In this document: positions 1-5,014 of the stretch, piece after piece
Position numbering within the stretch: the first letter of the stretch is position 1
Layout: every line of letters begins with the position of its first letter
From: Rhodocyclaceae bacterium
GTDB taxonomy: Bacteria; Pseudomonadota; Gammaproteobacteria; Burkholderiales; Rhodocyclaceae
Direction: 5' to 3'
DNA: 8,080 bases
Assembly: GCA_017444505.1 (NCBI GenBank)
Contig: JAFSWK010000170.1
Coordinates: 1-8,080 of the forward strand
The notes under the pieces: generated by a model
The model's database searches: none
The model's input: only the letters and a program-made list of their open reading frames with translations
Told to the model about the DNA's origin: nothing
Position numbers and translations under genes: made by a program

Positions 1-94
1 AGAAAATGGCAAACGCCAGCGCCTCGCGGGAAATTTCGCCGCTGCTGTCCCTTGTACTGCAAAGCGCGCCTTGTGCTTCTTCAATTTCCGACAT
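1..94 (-). CDS. Partial N-terminus of an unrecognised protein
   Basis: On the minus strand an ATG at 94-92 opens a frame that stays open to the left edge of the window, giving 31 codons. The peptide begins MSEIEEAQGALC and ends with a short hydrophobic stretch (ALAFAIF). The start is supported by an AGG five bases upstream of the ATG within the purine-rich stretch ACAGGAAACAGG, and by a TACAAT -10-like box about 80 bases upstream. The gene is read in the same direction as the peptidase to its right but lies beyond a strong terminator, so it is probably transcribed separately. I do not recognise the family; the fragment is too short to assign a function, and a chance open frame cannot be excluded. 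Confidence 0.42.
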   Translation of the reverse strand, partial: MSEIEEAQGALCSTRDSSGEISREALAFAIF

Positions 95-173
95 TGCGGC
101 CTGTTTCCTGTTTTGCTGTCATTTCGTGATGAAAAGCGCTGCCTTCCATTGCTGGAAGAGAAAGCCCGCCGCC

Positions 174-201
174 ATTGTAGCCCGCGAAGCGCGCACAAAA
201 A
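174..201 (-). promoter_or_regulatory. Candidate promoter for the left-edge gene
   Basis: Read on the minus strand, TACAAT (174-179) matches the sigma-70 -10 consensus at five of six positions. A TTTTTG lies 16 bases upstream (196-201), a poor -35 that sits in the T-rich arm of the neighbouring terminator. Predicted transcription would start near 167, leaving a leader of roughly 70 bases before the ATG at 94. The -10 is persuasive but the -35 is weak, so this is tentative. Confidence 0.33.
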
Positions 202-233
202 AACGCGGGCGCTGCGTGGCGTCCGCGTTTTTT
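197..233. terminator. Bidirectional intrinsic terminator
   Basis: A GC-rich stem pairs 204-212 with 219-227 (one G-U pair) around a short loop. It is flanked on the left by seven A (197-203) and on the right by six T (228-233), which also pair with each other. Either strand therefore gives a hairpin followed by a U-run. On the minus strand it lies about 17 bases after the stop codon of the S8 peptidase, which it most likely terminates; the plus-strand arm could block convergent transcription. Confidence 0.85.
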
Positions 234-249
234 GTTGCCGTTGGGCGTT

Positions 250-1788
250 TTACGCTTTGCGCATCACGCGCTTGCGGCCTGCGGCCAGAGCCAGCAGGCC
301 CGCGAGCGCCAGCCAGTCGGCTGCGCCGCCGCCGCCGTCTTTTTTGTCCGGGTCGGGCTGCGGTTGCGGGTCGGGTTGCGGCGAAACATGTTCTTTCGCG
401 CGCCGCACGGCGGCTTCCGCGTTCAGGATGCCCGCGCCGCAAGTGGACGTCGTGCAATTGCACTCATACACGTTCGCGCCCGAGCATTCCCGCTTGGCCG
501 GATTCTGCGGGAACGGACGCGCGGTCTCTTTCAGGATGGTTTTCACATCGTCTGCGCTCAGCGAAGGATTGGCTGAGAGCATCAGTGCGATGACACCAGC
601 AACCTGCGGCGCAGAAAAGCTCGTGCCTTCCTTGTTTGAGACATAGCCGTTGGCACCCGGGGCGGTGGTGCCCAGGTTGGTCGTGGTGGTCAGCTCCTTG
701 CACAGCGCCGCATCGCAACTGCCTCCCGGCGCGCTAATCATCACTTCCGGGCCAAAGCTGCTGTAATCGGTCTTGTAGCCTTCGGCGGTGACGGCAGCCA
801 CGCCAATGGCGCCGTCGCAGTTGGCCGGTTCATCCACGACGTTGCTGGAACCATTGCCCGCCGAGACGACCAGCATCACGCCCTTGGCGATCAAATCGCG
901 CATCAGCGCGGGATAGGGAGACGAATACGGCGAATTGGCAATTTCGCGGCAGGTGCCCCAGCCGCCGATGCTCAGGTTCATGACTTTCACCGGATTGGGG
1001 TTGTCGGGCACCCCGGCGATGGAAGGCAGACCCGCCGCCCAGCGGATGCCGGCGATGATGTCGCTGTCATAGGCCGCCTGGCACGAACCAGAGACGCGCA
1101 CGGGCACGATGCGCCCCGTCCAGTTCAGCCCGGCGATGCCCTGGCCATTGTTGCCGATTCCGGCCACGAAGCCCGACACCGCCGTGCCGTGCCAACTGCT
1201 GGTGGGACGGCAATCCGGATCCAGCGGCTCCGCATCGCCCGGGTCGGACGGGTCGGAGGTCATGTCCACAAAGTCATAGCCCGGCAGGAAGTTGGCGGCC
1301 AAGTCGGGGTGATCCAGACGCACGCCTGAATCGACCACGGCCACCGGCACCGAGGCCGAGCCGGTCGTGATGTCCCAGGCGCCGGTTGCGCGGATGGCCG
1401 CATAGTCGCTCGACTTCAAATTCCACTGTTCCGAAGCAAACAGCGGGTCGTTGGGCGTGGCGTGCAGACGTTTGAGCTGGTTGGGCGCGGCCAGTTCCAC
1501 GTCGGGCGAGGCGGCGAGCGCCTCGGCCAGCGCCACGTCCGATTGCGAACCGTCGGCGCTTTTCACCAGCCGCATGTCCGGCGCCGGACCATTGTCCACC
1601 CGCACCGGCGCATTGGCCACGGCAGAAAGCGAACGCGCGCGATCCGCGTTCGAGAGCGCCTTTATCGCAGAAGATTCATGCAGTTTCACCAGCACACCAT
1701 TCGTGCGCACCTGCGCGTGGGCTTGCGGCCCCGTCGCGCACCAGACCAACATCAGCGCCGCAGCGCACTTACTCGTTTTACGAAGCAT
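250..1788 (-). CDS. Secreted S8 (subtilisin-like) serine peptidase with C-terminal sorting tail
   Basis: Predicted exported endopeptidase of 512 residues. The start is the ATG at 1788: AAGGAG lies eight bases upstream (1797-1802), whereas the in-frame TTG just before it would sit too close to that site. Residues 1-25 form a signal peptide with probable cleavage after AHA. Residues 30-110 resemble an inhibitor I9-type propeptide, followed by NDPLF and EQWNL, the usual entry to the mature subtilase domain. The catalytic set is complete: Asp153 in VVDSG, His200 in WHGTAV, oxyanion Asn312 in SAGN and Ser390 in GTSFSAP. The mature part has ten cysteines, suggesting disulfides formed in the periplasm. 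The end has a Pro/Asp/Gln-rich linker (about 470-481), GGGG (485-488), a hydrophobic segment (490-504) and RKR. That layout resembles GlyGly-CTERM tails, which rhombosortase-type intramembrane proteases are thought to process; no such protease is in the window. The physiological substrate is unknown. Confidence 0.95.
   Translation of the reverse strand: MLRKTSKCAAALMLVWCATGPQAHAQVRTNGVLVKLHESSAIKALSNADRARSLSAVANAPVRVDNGPAPDMRLVKSADGSQSDVALAEALAASPDVELAAPNQLKRLHATPNDPLFASEQWNLKSSDYAAIRATGAWDITTGSASVPVAVVDSGVRLDHPDLAANFLPGYDFVDMTSDPSDPGDAEPLDPDCRPTSSWHGTAVSGFVAGIGNNGQGIAGLNWTGRIVPVRVSGSCQAAYDSDIIAGIRWAAGLPSIAGVPDNPNPVKVMNLSIGGWGTCREIANSPYSSPYPALMRDLIAKGVMLVVSAGNGSSNVVDEPANCDGAIGVAAVTAEGYKTDYSSFGPEVMISAPGGSCDAALCKELTTTTNLGTTAPGANGYVSNKEGTSFSAPQVAGVIALMLSANPSLSADDVKTILKETARPFPQNPAKRECSGANVYECNCTTSTCGAGILNAEAAVRRAKEHVSPQPDPQPQPDPDKKDGGGGAADWLALAGLLALAAGRKRVMRKA
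349..381. repeat. 18-bp tandem repeat encoding a Pro/Gln/Asp linker
   Basis: The unit at 349-366 is followed directly by a near-identical partial copy at 367-381, differing by a C/T change (GGGCTG versus GGGTTG). In the peptidase frame the 18 bp encode a six-residue QPDPQP-type unit, forming the flexible linker before the membrane tail. Being a multiple of three, gain or loss of copies would change linker length without breaking the frame. Confidence 0.6.
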
Positions 1789-1796
1789 CAAAACAA

Positions 1797-1802
1797 CTCC
1801 TT
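1797..1802 (-). promoter_or_regulatory. Ribosome binding site that fixes the S8 peptidase start
   Basis: AAGGAG on the minus strand, eight bases before the ATG at 1788. It favours that ATG over the adjacent upstream in-frame TTG (1791-1789). Confidence 0.8.
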
Positions 1803-1852
1803 GATGGACAAAAAACTGCCCGCGCGCTTGCGCGAGACTTTCAAAACGCGCA

Positions 1853-1881
1853 AGTATATGGGCAAAAAAAAAAAAAAAAAC
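1853..1881 (-). promoter_or_regulatory. Candidate S8 peptidase promoter containing the homopolymer
   Basis: Read on the minus strand, TATACT (1853-1858) matches the -10 consensus at five of six positions and lies about 65 bases upstream of the start codon. Counting back 17 bases places the -35 position at the upstream end of the T17 run (around 1876-1881), where only T-rich hexamers are available. TTGTTT (1878-1883) is a better -35 match but at an over-long 19-base spacing with the present tract length. The promoter strength should therefore depend on tract length. The -10 is reasonable; the -35 is inferred. Confidence 0.45.
1864..1880. repeat. 17-base homopolymeric A/T tract
   Basis: Seventeen uninterrupted A on the plus strand (T on the coding strand of the downstream peptidase), in an otherwise GC-rich region. 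It lies 76 bases upstream of the S8 peptidase start. Such tracts are prone to replication slippage, so the exact count may vary among cells or be uncertain in sequencing. Confidence 0.9.
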
Positions 1882-1928
1882 AAATATGTGGGCAAAAAAC
1901 AGAAAAAACCAACTCCCCCGCGCGCATT

Positions 1929-3284
1929 CTAGCGCATCGTCACCAGCTCTTCCGCGCTGGTCGGGTGGATGGCCAGTGTACGGTCAAAATCTGCTTTTGT
2001 CGCCCCCATCTCCATGGCCACGGCGAAGCCCTGCAACATTTCATCCGCCCCCTCGCCGACGATGTGGCAGCCGACCACGGCCTGATTTTCTCCGGCGCAG
2101 ACCAGTTTCATCACCGTCTGCCGTTTCTCCGCCGCCAGCGCCTGCACCATCGGATTGAACCGGCTGACGAACACTTTTACCGCCGCCTCGCCAAAGCGCG
2201 CCCGCGCCGCCTCTTCGGAAAGCCCCGCCGAAGCCGCCGGCGGATGCGTGAAAATCACCGTCGGCACCACCCGTGCATCCCAGCGCGCATCGACCTGATT
2301 CAAAAACAAACGGGCAACCAGCGCCCGCCCGCAGGCAATCGCCACCGGCGTCAATTCGGGCTGGCCGGTAATGTCGCCAATCGCGTAGGTATTGGACGCG
2401 GACGTGTTCTGAAATTCATCGACCTCGATTTGCCCGTTCGCGCGCGTCTGCACCCCGGCTGCGGCCAGATTCAGATGCGCCGTATTCGGCTCTCTCCCCA
2501 CCGCCCACAGCAGCGCATCGGCGATGAGCGTCGTCTGGTCTGACAACGTCACCAGCAATTCGCCCGAAGCCTGCCGCGCCACGCTTGCAGGCTGCGTGCG
2601 CCAATGGATGCGCACGCCCTGCCCGCTCAACCGCTCGGCCACCGTCTCGCGCACCAGCACATCAAAGGGGCGCAGCAAGCGGTCCGAGCGCACCAGCAAA
2701 TCCACCTCGCTGCCCAGCGCGCGCAGCACCCCGGCCAGCTCCACCGCAATGTACCCGCTGCCCACCACCACCACGCGGCGCGGCTGCGTTTGCAGCGCAA
2801 AAAAGCCATCCGAAGTCATCCCCAGTTCTGCCCCCGGCACCGGCGGCACCACCGCCTGCCCGCCGGTCGCAATCACCACATGCTCGCCGCACAGCCGCTG
2901 CCCGTCTACCTCAATGGTGCGCGGCGCGCAAAACCGCCCCGTGCCACGGAATACCGTCACCCTCGCGTCTTCCAGCATCTGCGCATAAATGCCATTCAAG
3001 CGCGCCACAAACGCATCGCGCCCGCGCACCAGCGCCTGCCAGTCAAAGCGCACGTTTTCCACCGTAAAACCAAACTCGGCGGCGCTCGCCAGCGCGTGCG
3101 CACGCTCTGCCGCAAACCACATCACCTTCTTCGGCACGCAGCCCACATTCACGCAGGTACCGCCCAGCCGCGCCCCCTCCACCAGCGCCACCCGCGCCCC
3201 ATACTCCGCCGCCCGCCGCGCGCAAGCCACGCCACCGCTGCCGCCGCCCAAGACCAGCAGGTCAAAATGCAGTTCTTCGCTCAT
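1929..3284 (-). CDS. gor: Glutathione-disulfide reductase (NADPH, FAD)
   Basis: Cytosolic flavoenzyme that reduces oxidised glutathione with NADPH. From the ATG at 3284 it is 451 residues, matching the usual ~450 of bacterial enzymes. The FAD-binding GGGSGG is at 13-18. The redox disulfide lies in GGTCVNVGCVPKK, with Cys44 and Cys49. The NADPH fold GSGYIAVE is at 175-182, followed by Arg199 and Arg205, the arginines that select NADPH over NADH and separate this enzyme from lipoamide dehydrogenase. A second FAD motif, AIGDITG, is present. The end, HPTSAEELVTMR, supplies the catalytic His440-Glu445 pair of the partner subunit, as expected for a homodimer. The start is set by GGGAGG five bases upstream; an in-frame ATG at 3362 would add 26 residues not typical of the family. 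It lies downstream of the arsR gene in the same direction, 126 bp away. Confidence 0.96.
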   Translation of the reverse strand: MSEELHFDLLVLGGGSGGVACARRAAEYGARVALVEGARLGGTCVNVGCVPKKVMWFAAERAHALASAAEFGFTVENVRFDWQALVRGRDAFVARLNGIYAQMLEDARVTVFRGTGRFCAPRTIEVDGQRLCGEHVVIATGGQAVVPPVPGAELGMTSDGFFALQTQPRRVVVVGSGYIAVELAGVLRALGSEVDLLVRSDRLLRPFDVLVRETVAERLSGQGVRIHWRTQPASVARQASGELLVTLSDQTTLIADALLWAVGREPNTAHLNLAAAGVQTRANGQIEVDEFQNTSASNTYAIGDITGQPELTPVAIACGRALVARLFLNQVDARWDARVVPTVIFTHPPAASAGLSEEAARARFGEAAVKVFVSRFNPMVQALAAEKRQTVMKLVCAGENQAVVGCHIVGEGADEMLQGFAVAMEMGATKADFDRTLAIHPTSAEELVTMR

Positions 3285-3289
3285 GATTT

Positions 3290-3295
3290 CCTCCC
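3290..3295 (-). promoter_or_regulatory. Ribosome binding site that fixes the gor start
   Basis: GGGAGG on the minus strand, five bases before the ATG at 3284. It decides for this start over the in-frame ATG at 3362. Confidence 0.85.
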
Positions 3296-3317
3296 GCACA
3301 CAAAAGCAAAGCGCCGC

Positions 3318-3323
3318 ATTGTA
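3318..3323 (-). promoter_or_regulatory. Candidate -10 box for gor
   Basis: TACAAT on the minus strand, 33 bases upstream of the gor ATG. It would start transcription shortly before the ribosome site, with a leader of about 25 bases. The following context (TACAATG then GC-rich) resembles that of the box at 174-179. No good -35 is visible at 16-18 bases, so either the promoter is weak or activated, or gor is read from the arsR promoter. Confidence 0.3.
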
Positions 3324-3342
3324 CGCCGTCCCTTCTTCATGC

Positions 3343-3359
3343 GCCGCGCAGCGCGCGGC
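3343..3359. other. GC-only hairpin between arsR and gor
   Basis: A perfect 7-bp inverted repeat (GCCGCGC / GCGCGGC) with a three-base loop. No T-run follows on either strand, so it is not a standard intrinsic terminator. In an arsR-gor transcript it could act as a processing or stabilising stem, or cause partial attenuation. Confidence 0.5.
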
Positions 3360-3410
3360 CATCTACGCGCCGGGCGCATCCTGCACAAAAACTGCATCAG
3401 CGTCCGGGCG

Positions 3411-3743
3411 CTATGCGCCAAATGCGGCCTGCACTTTAACGGTGCGCTCAAACTGCCGGGCGATGTTGTCGCAGACCAAATCACACAAGGCGTACACGGA
3501 AGGGTCTGCGATGCGGTAAATCACGCTGGTACCGCGACCTTGCCGCGCCACCACACCGCGCTGCGTAAGTAGCGCCAGATGGCGGGAGATGTTGGCCGAG
3601 CTGTAGCCGCATAGTTGCGCCAGCTCCCCCACGCTGCGCTCCTGGCTGCGCAGCAGATTCAGGATTTTGAGGCGCGTAGGCTCAGAGAACGCCTGAAAAT
3701 ACGCAGCCACTTGTTCCATGGCTTCTTCAGAAAGATTCTTCAT
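3411..3743 (-). CDS. ArsR-family winged-helix transcriptional regulator
   Basis: Small cytosolic DNA-binding repressor of the ArsR/SmtB type, 110 residues from the ATG at 3743. That start gives MKNLSEEAMEQVAAYF, the usual N-terminus of this subgroup; ATGs at 3761 and 3779 would add short unconserved extensions, and none of the three has a strong ribosome site. The wHTH is clear: SEPTRLKIL (20-28), recognition helix region GYSSANISRHLALL (46-59) and wing QGRGTSVIYRI (68-78). Cysteines are at 45, 87 and 91; the last two form CDLVC in the C-terminal dimer helix. The arsenic-site CxC of classical ArsR is absent. The gene is divergent from the RND pump operon across a region with an inverted repeat and precedes gor, so it most likely represses the pump genes and possibly itself. 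The inducer cannot be read; a thiol-reactive, metal or sulfur signal is an inference. Confidence 0.93.
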   Translation of the reverse strand: MKNLSEEAMEQVAAYFQAFSEPTRLKILNLLRSQERSVGELAQLCGYSSANISRHLALLTQRGVVARQGRGTSVIYRIADPSVYALCDLVCDNIARQFERTVKVQAAFGA

Positions 3744-3809
3744 GTGTATCAAGCACGTCATGGGTAAACACGCCGCCATGATGCCATGAATGGGCAGGGT
3801 TTGTCAGTT

Positions 3810-3851
3810 TTTGCGCATATTGCTACTTGACTATTTAACTATATGCGCAAA
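3810..3851. promoter_or_regulatory. Inverted-repeat operator in the arsR/RND divergent region
   Basis: A perfect 11-bp inverted repeat, TTTGCGCATAT at 3810-3820 and ATATGCGCAAA at 3841-3851, separated by 20 bp (31 bp from arm to arm, about three helical turns). The right arm lies in the spacer and first bases of the -10 of the pump promoter; the left arm lies just upstream of the -35. Such a position fits repression by the adjacent ArsR-family protein, with two dimers bound on the same DNA face or a looped complex. Binding by that protein is inferred from position. Confidence 0.72.
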
Positions 3852-3855
3852 TAAT
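3827..3855 (+). promoter_or_regulatory. Sigma-70-type promoter of the RND pump operon
   Basis: TTGACT (3827-3832, five of six) and AATAAT (3850-3855, five of six) are separated by the ideal 17 bases. Transcription would start near 3862, giving a leader of about 54 bases to the adaptor ATG at 3916. This AT-rich segment stands out from the GC-rich surroundings and overlaps the inverted-repeat operator. The divergent arsR promoter should lie in the same region, but I cannot assign its boxes. Confidence 0.72.
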
Positions 3856-3915
3856 AAATTACACTTCGCATGTATCCCCGCTTGTCAGAGCGTTTGTTTA
3901 CCGACTTGAACTGCC

Positions 3916-5001
3916 ATGTCTCACATCATCATTTCTTTCAGCATCGCTGCCTTGCTGGCCACTTCTCCGGCGCTTGCGCAAACGCCGCCGCCGGCCTCGT
4001 CTCCATCGCTGGCGCTTGTCACCGCGCAGACTGCATCCAGAGCGGCAACGCACGCTTTCGATGGCGTGGTAGAGGCCGTGCGGCAAGCAGTTGTCTCCGC
4101 GCAGGTGTCCGGCGCGGTAGTGCAAGTGGAAGTTGAAGCGGGCGAGCGCGTCAAGGCCGGTCAAGTATTGCTGCGCATTGATGCGAGCACCGCAGAACAA
4201 AACGCTGCCGCAGCCAATGCGCAGGCGCAAGCGGCGACATCGTCACTGGAACTGGCCGCCAAGGATTTGGAACGCCAGCGCCAGCTCTTCCAGCAGAACT
4301 ACATCAGCCAGGCCGCACTGGATCGCGCCGAGGCTGCGTACAAAGCGGCGCGCGCCCAGGCCAATGCCTCTCTTGCGCAATCGCGCGCCTCCCGCGCGCA
4401 AAGCGGACTGCACGTGCTGCGCGCGCCCTTTGCGGGCGTAGTGGCGCAAGTGCCGGTGTCGCCAGGCGACATGGCAATGCCGGGGCGGGCGCTGGTCACG
4501 CTCTACGACCCGCACGCGCTGCGCATCCGCGCTGCCATACCGCAGTCTGCGGCGGCCAACATGCAGGCGGACAAAAAACTTCGCATTGAACTGCCCGCCT
4601 TGCCAGAGACGGCGGAGGTTTGGGTGGATGCGAAAGATGTCCAGTTTCTGCCGATGGTCGATGCCAGTACGCACACCGTAGTGCTGCGCGCCGCATTGCC
4701 CGCCGACACCAATGAGGCTGTCACGCCCGGCATGTTCGCGCGGGTGTACTTGCCGCTTGCGCGTGCCGATGATGACCAGGTTGCCGTCGGCAACGTGTCT
4801 GTGCTGGTGCCGAAGCGGGCGCTCGTTCGCCGCGCCGAACTCACCGGTCTGTATGTACTCAACGCGCAAGGCAAGGCCGTGTTGCGGCAAGTGCGCGTGG
4901 GACAGCCAAGCGCGGACGGGCAGAGCGTTGAAATTCTCTCCGGCCTGATGCCGGGCGAACAGGTCGTTCTGCACCCGCAATCCGCAGCGCGCGGCAACTG
5001 A
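3916..5001 (+). CDS. RND efflux periplasmic adaptor (membrane fusion protein)
   Basis: Links an RND inner-membrane pump to an outer-membrane channel in the periplasm. It is 361 residues long. Residues 1-21 form a signal peptide with likely cleavage after ALA; the n-region has no Lys or Arg (only His3), which is weak but acceptable, and there is no lipobox, so it is probably not a lipoprotein. The domain order is typical: lipoyl half (VSGAVVQVEVEAGERVKAGQ, about 64-83), alpha-hairpin coiled coil (about 90-165, rich in Ala and Gln), second lipoyl half (LRAPFAGVVAQVPVSPGD, 168-185), beta-barrel (about 200-280) and membrane-proximal domain (about 288-352). An in-frame TGA two codons before the ATG rules out a longer start; the ribosome site is weak. 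It is first in an operon with the permease 13 bp downstream. No outer-membrane channel gene is in the window. Substrate unknown. Confidence 0.94.
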   Translation: MSHIIISFSIAALLATSPALAQTPPPASSPSLALVTAQTASRAATHAFDGVVEAVRQAVVSAQVSGAVVQVEVEAGERVKAGQVLLRIDASTAEQNAAAANAQAQAATSSLELAAKDLERQRQLFQQNYISQAALDRAEAAYKAARAQANASLAQSRASRAQSGLHVLRAPFAGVVAQVPVSPGDMAMPGRALVTLYDPHALRIRAAIPQSAAANMQADKKLRIELPALPETAEVWVDAKDVQFLPMVDASTHTVVLRAALPADTNEAVTPGMFARVYLPLARADDDQVAVGNVSVLVPKRALVRRAELTGLYVLNAQGKAVLRQVRVGQPSADGQSVEILSGLMPGEQVVLHPQSAARGN

Positions 5002-5007
5002 GGGAGG
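5002..5007 (+). promoter_or_regulatory. Ribosome binding site of the RND permease
   Basis: GGGAGG directly after the adaptor stop codon and seven bases before the permease ATG at 5015. It defines that start and is much stronger than the site of the adaptor gene. Confidence 0.8.
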
Positions 5008-5014
5008 CACGGTC

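Larger units (their letters stand above)
1852..1899. repeat. Pair of 18-bp direct repeats around the A17 tract
   Basis: The 18 bases at 1852-1869 and at 1882-1899 agree at 16 of 18 positions and share the core GGGCAAAAAA. Their period is 30 bp, and the 17-A run fills the overlap and the gap between them. The left copy contains the candidate TATACT -10 (minus strand). The layout suggests a small local duplication followed by expansion of the A-run. Confidence 0.7.
1789..1928. other. T-rich intergenic region between gor and the S8 peptidase
   Basis: This 140-bp gap holds the peptidase promoter and ribosome site, the homopolymer and the direct repeats. On the minus strand there are two TTTTTT runs (around 1894-1899 and 1903-1908) after the gor stop that could help end gor transcription, but I see no convincing long stem before them. 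A short CGCG-CTTG-CGCG hairpin (1823-1834) lies in the likely peptidase leader. Confidence 0.5.

Noticed and set aside
6..593. 195-codon plus-strand open frame, and a second overlapping one at 71-646
   Set aside because: They run through the terminator and the antisense strand of the subtilase C-terminus; Arg/Ala/Ser-rich with no domain.
1821..1834. Short CGCG-CTTG-CGCG hairpin in the peptidase leader as an attenuator
   Set aside because: Only four base pairs, and the following T-run is several bases away; too weak to call.
1462..1932. Plus-strand open frame with a lysine-rich end (KYMGKK and KYVGKK units)
   Set aside because: The lysines come from reading the A17 tract and the direct repeats; the rest is antisense to the subtilase N-terminus.
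3285..3362. Longer gor start at 3362
   Set aside because: The extra 26 residues are not typical of glutathione reductase, and the ATG at 3284 has an excellent GGGAGG site.
2604..3572. 322-codon plus-strand open frame
   Set aside because: Antisense to glutathione reductase and part of the ArsR gene, both of which have full family motifs on the other strand.
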